In this document: piece by piece, positions 44,691-56,339 of the stretch
Numbering within the stretch: position 1 is the first letter of the stretch
How the letters are laid out: every line of letters begins with the position of its first letter
Origin: Chinchilla lanigera
Taxonomy: Eukaryota; Chordata; Mammalia; Rodentia; Chinchillidae
DNA length: 64,000 bases
Direction of reading: 5' to 3'
NCBI RefSeq assembly: GCF_000276665.1
Contig: NW_004955405.1
Location: 10,216,076 to 10,280,075, forward strand
Program-made: the position numbers and the translations under genes
The notes under the pieces: model-generated
The model's database searches: none
What the model saw: only the letters and a program-made list of their open reading frames with translations
What the model was told of the DNA's origin: nothing

Positions 44691-47220
44691 GTGGGTGGGT
44701 GTGGAGAATGTGCTGAGTTATAATATAAGAAAACATTATATTTTGGGGAAGGTAAACCAAGCTGTCCAGATGCAAAACAGCACTCCTTTAGGTTGCGCTC
44801 CTGGGGGTCTGGACACCTGCTTTGTTGTCACCGTGCCTTTTAGTCTCTCTCTCCTGGCTATCTCAGTGTCTCGTACAGCGGCAACACTGAGTGACCAGCC
44901 GCAGCAGGTGACACTCACCGGCCACTTAACTACGTGGCACTGGGCTAAGCAGATGTACGCCCCATTTTAAACCTGAAAATTCCTTTTCATGTGGTTATTT
45001 TATAGTTTTAGAAAATGACCCATTTATTAAATTAAAATTCCAAACCCATGCATATTCTCCTCCTACACAGTCCTCCAGAAAGGGTCTCCCTTTCTACTGA
45101 CGCCGGAAATCACACAGTTAGACGCTGCTGTATTTGATGCGAAGCTTTAAGGCTGGTTAAGCTGCCGGCACATTGGGAGGGCAATGGCCCAGCTGTGCCC
45201 CTCAGTGTGAACAGTCTGATCAGATCTCCTGAGGGCTGGATTTGACAAGAGGGAAAACAGAGGCATTAAGAAGAAAATTGGGGTTGAGGATAAAGAAATG
45301 TATTTTTTCTCAGCGATTCTTAACCAAATAACCAAATGCACTGACAGAAACGAGATGGGAGATCAGGCAGGGGCTGCAAAAATGGTAAGTTAAAGAGGCC
45401 AGCTTTTGAGACACTCTGAGGAAGAAGCCACAACAGGAGGCAGAAGGTACCAGGATGGTGACACTGACGGCTGTTGTACAAACCTGCAGACACACTGTGC
45501 GCACACAGTTACATGTCCTTCTCCGAGGCACCAGCCTAGCAGAGCCAGTCGAGATCAGAGGCTTCACTCTCTCAGCTCCTTAGGTACCCAGACCCTCTTT
45601 TCCTGCTCACGGAACATGACTTTCTTCTCTCTTGTTCCTACCTCCTTCCCACCACATCATACAATCGGCCTGAAAACAGGTTTGTGGTGGCAGGCCCAAG
45701 TCCAAAGGAGCTTTCTTTGCGCATGCGCTAGGCCACCCGCAGGTGTCTGATCCGCCTGAGGAAGGAAGCCAACCGAAGCAAGTTCCCACATGAGTAACTG
45801 TGGGGCACAGGTTCCCCTTGCTCAACACAGCACCTGGGAGGCCAATTACTTGGGAGGAGCGCCTCCTGCGCCCACGCTTCCCACGATAAAGGCCTCCACG
45901 TCCTGCGAGGGCTGTGGATTCAGTCCTAAGGCTGCACAGTGAGGTCGGAGAGAAGGGAGGGCTCATTCTCCACTAAAAACTGAACAAACTGCACCACAGG
46001 GCTTAATCCTTTATAGAGGAAAATCTGGATGTTTCTTATTGAGAAACACAATTACATTGTCCCTTTTTATGGTAAAAGTATTAATTTGTAAATGAAAACA
46101 ATGAAAATACACAATACTATTAAAATTCCTGGTTGGGCATTTAAAAAAAAATTTTTTTTTTTTTAAATACAGCTTCTACAAGAAGCATACAGGCGCTTTG
46201 GGTAACTTCGCTTTCTACTTTAAAATCAAGAAAGCAAAGAGATCGGTTGTTTCTTAACTATTCTTATCACACAGCAGTTAACATGTCTTCTTTCAAGCAT
46301 AGAGATTACTGTTCTCTTCACACCTATAGTACTGCCAGGTCCTCTTCATGTCCCACCCACTGCTGTGTTCTCATTTATTGGCCGAAGTGCATGCGTTTAT
46401 CTCACCTTCTAACACTCTCCCTAATCGTTCTGGGGATGGAATTTTGCAGGGGCCTTTGGGCTCCCCCTGTGTTAGTCCTCCTTCCACAGACAACCTCCTC
46501 ACTCCCCTGTCCTCCTCCCTCTTTTCCTGAGACCCCATGGGCCTTTCTTCTCCAGAGCCTACAGCTGAGGTATAGGCAGGAAAGTTGTTTGACTTGGATT
46601 TTATTGTTTCTAACAGCTGAATAATTTCTCAATATTCAACAGCAATTTTGTCCACTGTTTAGAAACCATTACATCCATCTCGAAGAGGAGTAGCAGCACA
46701 CACCTCCTCCTAGAAGGCACTGCAGGAGCGTGGAGGAGAAAGGACCTCCTGCCCACGGACGGGGGCGGCATAGGGGCGGCAGGAAGCCCAGGCTGGCTGT
46801 GGAGTGAATACCTGGGGAGAGCCCCAGGGTCACTGTACAACTTCTCATCTCAGAGAGATTTATGGAAATATATTTTTTTAAAAACTAAATACCTGTGTTC
46901 TAAGTAGCAGCTGAATATAGCTGAACTAGGTGGATTAGCACAGCCTTGTGGGGGGCCCTAAGGGAAAGAAGATAAATGATACAGTATTTTAAATTTCAAA
47001 AAAAGGAGGAAGTGTTAAAAGTTAAATGAAACCAGTAAACAAGTTAGTTTCCCAGCTTTCCTAAATTTAAAATGGACTGTGAAGCTAACCAAAGTGCAGG
47101 GGTCTTCACAGAGGGGCTTTTTGTATAGAAAAGCAAACAACGGCCCATATGGAATTTCAAAAGTGTAATGAGCTGTGATCACCTACTTTTAACAGAATGA
47201 AAACCTAAACAGGATATTTG
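44691..47220. other. Intergenic, largely unique
   Basis: No repeat was firmly recognised. Overlapping ORFs (114 codons plus at 45406-45750, 119 codons minus at 45607-45966, 125 codons plus at 46247-46624) show no domain or splice support. Confidence 0.38.
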
Positions 47221-47580
47221 CCCGCAAAAAAAAGACAGACAAAAAACAAAGAATAAAAACAAACAGGTTATAGAGGAAACAGTCTCACAGCATTATACCC
47301 CAAATGTCAGGGTACAACTGAAGTTACTCATCACACAAAGAATGAGAAAAACCTCAACATGAAGTAGGAAAGGCAATCTACAAATGTCAACAAGGGGATG
47401 GGCTGGCATTACCTGACAGGATTTAATGCAACCACCATAAAAATGTTTTAGCAACAAGGTATGTACATACTTAAAAGAAATAAAATGTAGAAAATCTGAG
47501 AAAAGACAGGAAATATAAAGAAGAAAAATATGAAAACTTCAAAACTGAAAAACACAATTTAAAAAGTTCCTCCAATTAAC
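47221..47580 (+). mobile_element. A-rich block, possibly L1-derived
   Basis: The A-rich composition and AGGTATGTACATACTTAAAAG-type text (quoted in part) resemble an old L1 interior. Low confidence. Confidence 0.3.
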
Positions 47581-47589
47581 AACGGATGG

Positions 47590-47745
47590 GCAAAATGTGG
47601 TGACGTATGCCTGTAATTCCAGGATTCAGGCGGCTGAAACAGAAGAATTGCCATGAGTTCAAGGTGAGCTTGGTCTGCATTGAATTCAAGGCCAGCCTGA
47701 AATACAAAGCAAAACGCTATCTCAAAGAGAGAGAAGGAGTGGGGG
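47590..47745 (+). mobile_element. B1 SINE, diverged
   Basis: ATGTGGTGACGTATGCCTGT, GAATTCAAGGCCAGCCTGAA and AAAACGCTATCTCAAAGAG follow the B1 order. Confidence 0.8.
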
Positions 47746-47796
47746 TGGATGGGACCAGAACAGCCAGTTCTTAAAAGAGGAAAAAAAAGTGGTCAG

Positions 47797-47905
47797 GGGC
47801 TAGGAATTTAGCTCAGCGGCACAGCACCTGCCTGGAAAGCTCAAGGTTGTGAGTTCAATTCCCGGTACTGGAAGAAAACCAAAAAAAATAATAAAAAAAA
47901 AAAGG
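47797..47905 (+). mobile_element. ID-like SINE
   Basis: GGGGCTAGGAATTTAGCTCA and GAGTTCAATTCCCGGTACTG with an A-rich tail. Confidence 0.88.
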
Positions 47906-48640
47906 GCAGTAGATTGATGAAAAAAATGGTCAGCATCACTAAACATGAGAAAAGCGCAAATGAAAAATCACAATGAGACATCATATCACCCCAGCTGGAA
48001 TGGCTATTATCAAAAAGAAAAAAAAAAAAAAATTGCCAGCAAGGATTAAGATAAAGAGGAACTCTCAGATGCTGTTAATGGGAATATAAGTTAATATAGT
48101 CATTATTGAAAACAGTGTGGAAATTTCTCAAGAAAGTATACATAGAACCATCCTGTGATCCAGCAATCCCACTATTGGACGTATATCCCAAAGAGTTCAA
48201 GTTAATATGTCAAAGAGAAACTTCCCTTCTCTGCTTTATTGCAGCACTATTCAGAATAGCCAAAATATGGAAGCAACTATCAATGGATGAATGAATAAAG
48301 AAAATGGAACATGATTCAGACATTAAAAAGAGTGAAATACTGTCATGTGCAGAAATATGGAAGGAATTTATTTTAAGTAAAATAAATCAGGCACAGAAAG
48401 ACAAATACTGCATACTCTCAACATATGTGGAAGTTAAGAGACTGATCTCAAAAAAGTAAAGAGTAGAATAGTGATCACCAGAGCCTGGGAAGAGTGGCAG
48501 GGGTGAGGGTTGGGGTGGTGGTTTAACAGGTAAGGATTTTTAATATTTTTGACAACAAAAATGATGACTGTCTAAAGTGATAGATATACCATTGCCTTAA
48601 AAATGAGATTAAAATTGAAAATATGTTTTGTTAAAATTAA
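47906..48640 (+). mobile_element. L1 3' end (ORF2 C-terminal remnant plus 3' UTR)
   Basis: The frame at 48106-48294 gives SCDPAIPLLDVYPKEFKL and FIAALFRIAKIWKQLS, an L1 ORF2 C-terminal signature. Upstream, CATCACTAAACATGAG and GAGACATCATATCACCCC are the usual preceding L1 text. An A-rich end (TTGTTAAAATTAAAAAA) closes the element near 48640. It is 5'-truncated with stops, not functional. Confidence 0.85.
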
Positions 48641-48649
48641 AAAACCTTC

Positions 48650-49765
48650 CCTAGATAGACTCAATAGCAGAATAAATAAAACAGAAGTGAGTTGGAGAAC
48701 CGAAGGCTAGGAAAATAGAAATTTCCTAACTGGAACAGCTAAGAGAATTTGAAAGAAAAGACAGCCACAGGAGCATGGGGCTCAGGACACTAGGCTTAAT
48801 GTTCACACAGAATTTCCAGAGGGGGAGGAAAGGGAGTGCGAAGATGAACAGGTATTCAAATAAGTAACACCTGAAAACACCACAAATTGGGTTAAAGACA
48901 AAAAATATATATATAGATTTAATAAGTGGACCTCAAACAGGGTAAATTCAAAGAAGTCTATGTCTGAGTACATCATAATCATATTTCAGACAGGTTCAAG
49001 ATGTGAGAAAAATTGTGAAAGTAACTGGAAAGAAACGAAGCACTGTGTACAGAGGAGCAGTAATTGAAATGATAATACATTTATCATCAGAAACCATGGA
49101 GACTTGAAAGAAGTGACATAGCACAATTCAAGCACAAAAGGGAAAAAACTGTCAGTCCAGAATTCTACATCAAATGAAATTATCTCTGGGAAGAAAGAGA
49201 GAAAAATCAAGACATTCCCATATGAAGGGAAAGAAGAGATTTTGTTGTACCAGACCTAACTTAAATCATATAAGCTGAAAAGCATAAATTAATAAAAAAA
49301 AGAAAATCTGATCAAGAAGGAAGAAATAACCATGCAAAGAGTAAAAATATGAGTAAATAGAATATTTTACTCTGTTCTTGAGCCTTGCAAATTGTGTTAA
49401 ATGGTCAAAGCAAAATATTAATGTTGCCTGTAGCTCTCAGTGTACATAATGGAAATAATTACGATAACTGCACTATAAACAGGAGTGTGGCATGGCGGGG
49501 GGGAGGGACCTAAATGGAGGTAATACCCTACATTTCATTCAAACTGATACAATTGTGCTACTAGAAGAAAGTGATAGATTCCATATGTACAATGCAAAGC
49601 CTAGAGAAACCACTAACAAATCTACACAAAGAGATCTACAAAAACTCTGCAGAGCTTTTAGAGATAGTAAATGGATGGATAAAAGAGTCTTTTGTGTGAG
49701 AAAACGTGACAGTATTTTTTTCTATTCTATGATCTGTTCATACAGTGCATTTGCTATAGCTAAGA
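48650..49765 (+). mobile_element. HAL1 / old L1M element: ORF1-derived part fused to an L1ME-type 3' end
   Basis: Bases 48940-49230 carry decayed L1 ORF1-type text: GAGTACATCATAATCATATT, TTTATCATCAGAAACCATGG and CAGTCCAGAATTCTACATC. They run on to CATTCCCATATGAAGGGAAAG and then straight into a 3'-UTR-like block (ATTTTACTCTG, GCACTATAAACAGG, CCTAGAGAAACCACTAAC). No ORF2 lies between, which is the layout of HAL1 (half-L1). The 93-codon ORF at 49492 is within this repeat. Confidence 0.6.
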
Positions 49766-50170
49766 CTATGTAGATATTTGCTAAAGGGAAAAGTTTGTCA
49801 GACTGAAAAGGTAAAGGGGTCATAACTGTTCTAGCAAACATGAGCCTTTAAAAGGCTGATAAACCCGAGTCCTGTTTGGATTAATAGCAGGGACTCAGCT
49901 ATTATTTTAGAAATATGTGACTGTCACAGAAGTGGATTGAGGTGAATGTCTTCATTAATTGAATCCTGTGGGAATTCATCAGAGTGAGAACCCGTTTAGA
50001 TGTCTTCTATGTTATTAACGAGAAAGGTCACTTCTAGCATCGACAGGACCCAGTCCACGAGGCTGTGAGAACATGCTGGTGAGTGTAAGGTTTTCTGTTC
50101 TCAGTTGTTGCCGTGAATAATTCATGGAAGTTTCACATGTGACGTGGGCACTGGCTTTCAAAGTCAGTGA

Positions 50171-50352
50171 TAGGACCGGGCGTGGTGGTGCACACCTGTA
50201 ATCCCAGCACTTGGGAGGCTGAGGCAGAAGGATCATTGCAAGTTCGAGATCAGGCTGGGCTATAAAGTGAGCTCAAGGTCAACCTGAACTGCATAGCAAG
50301 ACCCTGTCTCAAAAAGACAAAGACAAAAAACAAAAACAAAAACCCCAGAAAA
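50171..50352 (+). mobile_element. B1 SINE
   Basis: GGGCGTGGTGGTGCACACCT to GACCCTGTCTCAAAAAGAC with an (ACAAA) tail. The duplication CAAAGTCAGTGA is perfect at 50159 and 50353. Confidence 0.96.
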
Positions 50353-50364
50353 CAAAGTCAGTGA

Positions 50365-51144
50365 GAAAGGAAAACCAGCCAATATCAAAATTGCTCTTGA
50401 ATTCCTTAAACCACCCATGGTTTGTGTCAATAAATTCCCACTACACACGTACACATATATGCATGCTGTGCATAATAACATACATGCTAGGATTTTAGGA
50501 AACAATAAGATTTCCTTTCTTGATTTCAAAGCCGATTCAGAAGTAGACATAAAAGTCACTTAGATGGAGATCAACTACTACCTTTAGAAATATTGCTTTG
50601 GAAAAGACAGGATGTGTGGTTACAATAATCTTTCCTAAAACAGACCCTTTAATCAGACCATGTATACACCTAGTCACAAATAGGACACTTCCCTACAGAG
50701 ATAAGCTCCTAAACGCATGGCAGGGAGTAAATGGATTGCATGTCTCTGGTGGACAGCTTGGATGCAAATAATGAGAGATGCTAGATGTGCAGAGCTGAGC
50801 ATGCTCAGTTTCTTCTAATCACGTTCACCAATCACATAATCAATTTGCTTCCTAAAGGAAGAAGCAAGTGAGTGACAAGAGAAGCCAAGAGTATTACTCT
50901 AGCAGACATTCTCCACATGGAAAAAATAGGCCAAGAGAGGGTTGACTAGACCCTTATGTACATATATAATTTTGCAAATAGAATATTTTCAAAACTTAGT
51001 CAAAACATTTGACATTTGGACCCCTTTAGGAAATGGGCTAGTATTTTAAGTTGCAGATTCAACCTGTGCATGATTATCATTTTCTGTGTAGATAATTTAA
51101 TCAGTCCTCTAACTTGTCCTTAGTCCATGTTCCTTTATGGCATT
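50365..51144. other. Intergenic, nothing recognised
   Basis: Unique AT-rich sequence. No exon or repeat was recognised. Confidence 0.45.
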
Positions 51145-51164
51145 CTACTAATTCTTTTTCTTTT

Positions 51165-51281
51165 CTTTTCTTTTCTTTTTTTTGTTTGTTTGTTTTTTGT
51201 TTTTCTTCTGGTACCGGGAATCAAACTCATGACCTTGCGCTTGCCAGGCAGGCGTTGTGCCGCTGAGCTAAATCCCCAGCC
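51165..51281 (-). mobile_element. ID-like SINE
   Basis: The T-rich start and CTGGTACCGGGAATCAAACT ... GAGCTAAATCCCCAGCC is reverse ID. The sequence CTACTAATTCTTTTTC flanks it at 51145 and 51282 and occurs a third time at 51312. Confidence 0.92.
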
Positions 51282-51327
51282 CTACTAATTCTTTTTCTTT
51301 TTCTTTTTTTCCTACTAATTCTTTTTC

Positions 51328-52892
51328 AATTAATTCTTTAAGTGCATCTCACTCAAGCACAAACTACAAGAACATGTCCCAGACCCAAAGGAACTGGAGT
51401 TTCTACACTGAAAAGGACCGACTCTATACCTAGGGCAAGGAATGTAAAAAGAAACACAGCAATAGGTATCCTTACAAAGACATAAAGCTAGAAGAATGAA
51501 GAATACTACCTTAAAATTTCTGATTGAAAATTACTTTCAGAAAAAAAAGAAAGAAAATTACTTTCAAGCTAAGAATCTATATGCAGTGTGTGTGAGGTTA
51601 TAGTGAGACATTTTCAAACAGCAAGAGTATTTACCTTCCATGCATCATTTTTCAGGAGGCTGATCAGGTATGTGCTTTAGTTCGCAGAGGCAATAAACTA
51701 GGCACTAAGGAAACTGGAATCCAGAGCCACAGACCCCGAAATGGAAGTCCCAGGCTCATGGCATTAGCCTTACCGCAGACCTGCAGAGCAGGTAGCTCAG
51801 TAAAGCTGATGGGTGGGAAACTTGAATGAAGCTCACCTTTTCTTAGATGTTTGAACATTTAAAAAATTACATATTCAAGTAGGTGACAGAAGTTTGAATG
51901 TGTATGGGAAAATCAAGCCAAAAAACCAATAAGCATATGAATTTACAAGACTTTTACTCACTTTTAGAAAAATTAAAAGTTGTACCAAATTTGATAAACT
52001 ATTTGACTCAGAAATTAACAATAAACTGTCAGAATAAGGAGAACACTAAACATTAAATTAAAATTTTTTTCATATATTTATGCTGTGACCCTCAGAGGGG
52101 AAACTTAGAGAAAAAAACAAAGAGGGCTTAATCTTTATTCTCCATGGTAAGAAGTTAGAAGATAACATCTAATGTCATACCAGCAAATCCAAAATGGCAG
52201 CAAACACATGCCAGTCAGAAGTATGGTGGCAAATAACAAGTCAAACAGCTGCAAGAGTTAACTGTGACTATTTTAAAAACAAAATGGGTGGGGGAGAAAA
52301 CACGAAGGAGGGCATCCTGCAAGCCAAACAGAATCATTTAACCTTACATTGGCCACTTGTGAGTTGATGTTCAGGAGACCATCACACTCAGCCTTCCATC
52401 GAGACCCCGAGGGCTGCAGTGGGGTGGGGCAGTCCTAACCCACACTGACAGGTCCTTTTATTTGGTTTACTTTCTGGGCTACCAGGTCAGACTATATTTG
52501 AAGAATCTGTATTGCCTTAACAAATAAATAGGTGGGCCACTGGAGAATACTTCCAAAGCAGATATACAAGCTAATAAACCACTCAGCTTTTATTGCTGTC
52601 CTCTGGAGTGTAGTTTTACGTGGGCTACAGACACACGAGAAGAAAACACTGTCAGCTTCAGGCTATGCCCCTGATACTATGAGTAATGGTCTCAGGATGT
52701 GGGTCTCTGGTGAAATAGTGTACTGACCCTCAGAATTATCACCTGACAGGTTTGCAACCACACCTGCAGCGATATGTGCTACAGAACAAGGCAAATATAT
52801 AGAAAGACAGATCAAACACCCCTTGCATCTGGGTGAAAAAACTCATACAGTTAAGGAAAACAATGGGAAGAAAGAACAATCTTGGAAATCCT
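51328..52892. other. Intergenic, nothing recognised
   Basis: No supported gene. Small ORFs only. Confidence 0.42.
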
Positions 52893-52986
52893 GGGCTGAG
52901 GATTTATCTCAGCGGTAGAACATTTGCCCTACATGCACAAGGTCTTAGGTTTGATCCATAGCTCTGCAAAAGAAAAAAAAAAAAAA
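52893..52986 (+). mobile_element. ID-like SINE
   Basis: GGGCTGAGGATTTATCTCAG, GGTAGAACATTTGCC and GGTTTGATCCATAGC with an A-tail. Confidence 0.88.
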
Positions 52987-53417
52987 CAACAAATCACCTA
53001 ATCCAAAAACATATGGAAATGTTCATATTCATGACATAAATAAAACGTTATAATGTGGTGAAAAGTACAAAAGGCCAGTTTATACATGGCAGTTAAATCA
53101 GAAAAATGAAAGAGCGCATTTCAAAGCTAAACTAAAGGGTTGGACATTTCCTGAGACAGTGCCAATTTCATTTAATTTACTCTTTTTAGAAAAAGCAATT
53201 TATTCAGAGTACAATGATGTGATTTGATTGTTAGGTTCTTATGAAAATTTTCATATAAGAGAATACTCAAATTTGGGAAAGATCTTTTTATCAGACTAAG
53301 GATTGGGAGTTGGTAAAATGTGATTATTTGATTTGCTTCTTTTAAGAGCTATTATTTCAGAACTGAAACAAATAAGAAATTTTAATGTCCTCTAACAACA
53401 AATGTTAATCCCGATAG

Positions 53418-53511
53418 CATGAACGCTTCCGTAAAATGAGGCAGCTGGCCCTGGAATCTGAGTTGGAGAGCGGACAAAATGAAACAGCAGGAAAAACTGC
53501 CAAGGAGGCAG
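53418..53511 (+). CDS. Candidate internal exon, product unknown
   Basis: A 94-base block follows CCCGATAG (a weak pyrimidine tract) and ends GAGGCAG|GTCTGA. Only one frame is open, reading HERFRKMRQLALESELES and then GQNETAGKTAKEA, with the donor in phase 1. Charged, helix-prone and more GC-rich than its surroundings, it looks coding. The open frame continues past the donor to 53789 (117 codons from the first ATG), so a single-exon or retrocopy reading is also possible. It cannot splice directly to the candidate exon at 58463, because the phases disagree. The protein is unrecognised. Conservation or RNA data would decide. Confidence 0.3.
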
Positions 53512-54141
53512 GTCTGAGCCACAGCAGCAGGAGTTATGAAACCTTGGGATTAGGATTAACTCCAAGCCATTTTATGGTTATTGAAAGGCAGAAAGTCCAA
53601 AGTCCCACTGCTGAAAAGCTCTTCTTTCAGAATAACTTTTGGATAATGTCACAATTTTCACACGGACGAACCATGAAGCTGTTTCATAGCTCTGAAATCT
53701 GCAGCATGCATCGTGATTCAGGAATCACATATTGTGAGAATTTACTGATGATTTTTAAAAGGAAGTGTATGGAAAACATGGTTTTGTGACAAGTACATTT
53801 TTCAAAAACTTTAATTTTGAAAATGCCATTTGGATTCCCATTACCTCAGTAATAGAAATTTTCAACATTAAAAACTATTGATATCATTTTTAAGTGGTTG
53901 AACAAGAAATAACTGTCTCAATAGATTATGAAAGGTATTTGATCAAGCTACATACATACATTCCTTTTTCAAAATTTCATACATTCATTCCTAAATCAAC
54001 ATCTTTATTATATGTCTATACAGAGACATATAAAATACTTTTTAAATCTGTTTTTAAAAGTTCTATCTCAAACCAACAGCTGACATAATCCTTGCTGGTG
54101 AAATTCTCTTCCTTCTTTTCTCTTTATCTAGTTTTCTTTCT

Positions 54142-54300
54142 CTCTCTCTGTTTTTCGTTGTTGTTTTGAGACAGGTTTCCATTGTAGTTCAGTTTGGCCT
54201 TGAACTCAGTATGCAGCCCAAACTGGCCTTGAGCTCACAACAATCCTCCTGCCTCAGCCTCCTGACTGCTGGGATTACAGGCATGTGCCACCACACCCAG
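54142..54300 (-). mobile_element. B1 SINE
   Basis: The reverse B1 runs from GTTTTGAGACAGGTTTCCAT to ACCACACCCAG, flanked by near-identical CTAGTTTTCT (54129) and CTAGCTTTCT (54301). Confidence 0.92.
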
Positions 54301-54305
54301 CTAGC

Positions 54306-54507
54306 TTTCTCCCCCTCCCTTCCTCCCTGTTTCCTTCCTTTTCTCCCTTCTCCCCTCCTTCCTTTTTCTCCCTCTCTCTTTTTTCTTTTCTTTTCTTTTC
54401 TTTTCTTTTCTTTTATTTTCTTTTCTTTTCTTTTCTTTTCTCTTTTCTTTTCTTTTCTTTTCTTTTCTTTTCTTTCTTTCTTTTCTTTCTTTCTTCCATT
54501 CTTTCTT
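54306..54507 (+). repeat. (TTTTC)n and CT-rich array
   Basis: A pyrimidine tract of about 200 bases with roughly twenty TTTTC units after a CCCTCC-rich lead. ORFs on both strands over it (Phe/Ser/Leu or Lys/Glu/Arg) are artefacts. Confidence 0.95.
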
Positions 54508-54595
54508 TCCTTTTTTGGAGCTAGATCCAACCCAAGACCTTGCACATGCAAAGCACATTCTACCACTCTGACACTGAGCTAGAGTCTCAGCCCTT
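54508..54595 (-). mobile_element. ID-like SINE, diverged
   Basis: TTGGAGCTAGATCCAACCCA, GACCTTGCACATGCAAAGC and CTGAGCTAGAGTCTCAGCCC are reverse ID. Its T-rich end merges into the TTTTC array, which probably grew from the SINE tail. Confidence 0.8.
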
Positions 54596-54719
54596 AATGG
54601 CGAAACTCTATAAATATTCCTATTATGTGCAATAGAAGTTAATTATCATCACAATTATTTTATGTTCTGTAACTAAGAGCAATTAGACAAGAGAAATAAT
54701 AGAGAAGATAAAAATATAT

Positions 54720-54960
54720 CAAGAACCTACTATGTATCAGGTACTCCATGAAATTCACTTCATGGATTATTTACCTTATTTAATCTGTACAACTTTATAT
54801 ATAGCTACTATTGTATCATCAACTAATTGATGAAACATAAAACTGAAACTAAGGAAACTTAACACAGAGATGTGGCAACACGTCTGATAAGTAGTCAGGC
54901 CAGGACTCAGACCCAGGTGATCTGACTGCAAATCTGAGATCTTACTTATTATGCTATGCT
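54720..54960 (-). mobile_element. MIR SINE (reverse), nearly full
   Basis: ACCTACTATGTATCAGGTAC, CTGAAACTAAGGAAACTTAAC, CAGGACTCAGACCCAGGTGA and TTATTATGCTATGCTAA follow the reverse MIR order (motifs in part). Confidence 0.78.
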
Positions 54961-54974
54961 AATTTAATCAACAA

Positions 54975-55075
54975 ATTCATATTGTGTTCATCACACCAGG
55001 CTATGGAGACCAGGATACAGAAATGCATAGGAGGGACAAAAATCTCTGCCTTTATGGAGTTTACAATATAGAAAT
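54975..55075 (-). mobile_element. L2 fragment (reverse)
   Basis: GAGACCAGGATACAGAAATG and CTGCCTTTATGGAGTTTACA match the reverse L2 3' region. Confidence 0.6.
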
Positions 55076-55351
55076 AATACAAAAGATTGATTTTGGAAAG
55101 AAAAGAAAAATTATGATATGTAGGTGATATAACTACGTATATAGAAAACCTACAGTTTGACTGCATAATTATAGGAACAATTATAAACATGGAACTGTGA
55201 TCTCTAGGAGGAGAATCAGTGAGCTGAAGCCTGAAATGTACCTTAGTTTTCTTCTGTGCTCTCCTGGATTATGGCAAGTGGGGAGGGTGTCCAAATGGAG
55301 TACAGTGTTCTTGTGGTGGAAATTTTAAAAATTTAAAAATCAACTAGTAGT

Positions 55352-55819
55352 CTGACACCATATTGGGACAAAATGAGGTCCTATAGCCCGCCATGCCACA
55401 TAGCTCATCTGTTAGACTCACTCAGCCTTGACTGACTGACTACACCAGAGATAACCTGACCTGGCTCAAGCTGACCGCACCCAACTGCACACCTTATACT
55501 TTCTAGCAATGAGAGAGGACCAAAACACTATTAGTCACTTACTTCAAGGACTTTCTACCCAGCAGCAACAGATGGCCAATACTATTACTCACTTCAAGGA
55601 CTTTCTGCCCAGCAATGAGAGATGACCCACACGACCCAATAGAAATTCACCATGCTTTCAAGCTTCTGTAATTTTTGCTTGAAAAACCTATGTAAACCAA
55701 TTGCAAAGCCAGCTCTGGGAGTGATCCCCCATCAGCCTGCTGGCATAATAAAGCTGACTGCCTTCCAACTCCTTGGTGCAGACTGTTTTCCATTCAGTTT
55801 GGTACCAGGTTCCATAACA
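55352..55819 (+). mobile_element. Solo LTR of an endogenous retrovirus
   Basis: It starts TGACACCAT and has a U3 with a duplicated segment (see repeat at 55506). AATAAA lies at 55747 in ATAATAAAGCTGAC, followed by a U5 (CCTTGGTGCAGACTG ... TTTGGTACCAGG) and an end near CCATAACA. No retroviral genes flank it, so it is most likely a solo LTR left by recombination. Ends are approximate and no clear target duplication was found. Confidence 0.68.
55506..55630 (+). repeat. 50-bp tandem repeat inside the LTR U3
   Basis: ACTTCAAGGACTTTCT recurs at 55541 and 55591, exactly 50 bases apart. The flanking units GCAATGAGAGAGGACC (55506), GCAGCAACAGATGGCC (about 55562) and GCAATGAGAGATGACC (about 55612) repeat too. 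Direct repeats of this size in U3 are typical of LTR enhancers. Confidence 0.85.
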
Positions 55820-56339
55820 TTCTCACCGAGTTGAAGAGACAGACATTGGAATTTGGGGAGGTTAAGGACAGAATTTGTAAGACTGTATACTGTGGCATTG
55901 GAAACACTACCTAGAGAACAAGCACTGTAATCTACATAGAAGGCCCCTGAGTTCTTAGCTGAACACTAAGTGGAGCATCTCTTGGGTGCAATTCCACAAG
56001 AAAGGGTAAGGTACAAATAAAGTAGGGTTCCCATATTAGTAAATAAAAACATAAGGCATCAGTTAAATTTGAATGTCAGATAAACATACATTTTTTAGTA
56101 CCAGAGCACCCCAACTATACATCACCTGAGAGCACCAGCTCCTGGAGAACAAACTGAACAATTGCTAGAGTTTTCTGAAGGTGGGGAGATATTCAGGTTT
56201 CATTTTGCCTTCATGGAAAGGCAGAGTGGACGCCTAGGTAATTCTGTCACCAGGATATTCACTCCTTGGGGTTAAACCAGGCTGAGAGTACAAATGAAAC
56301 CCTAACAGAGTTTACAGAGATCAGAGAAGATCACCAAGG

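Noticed and set aside
54166..54582. Four ORFs of 79-138 codons on both strands
   Set aside because: They are readings of a reverse B1 plus the TTTTC array plus an ID SINE.
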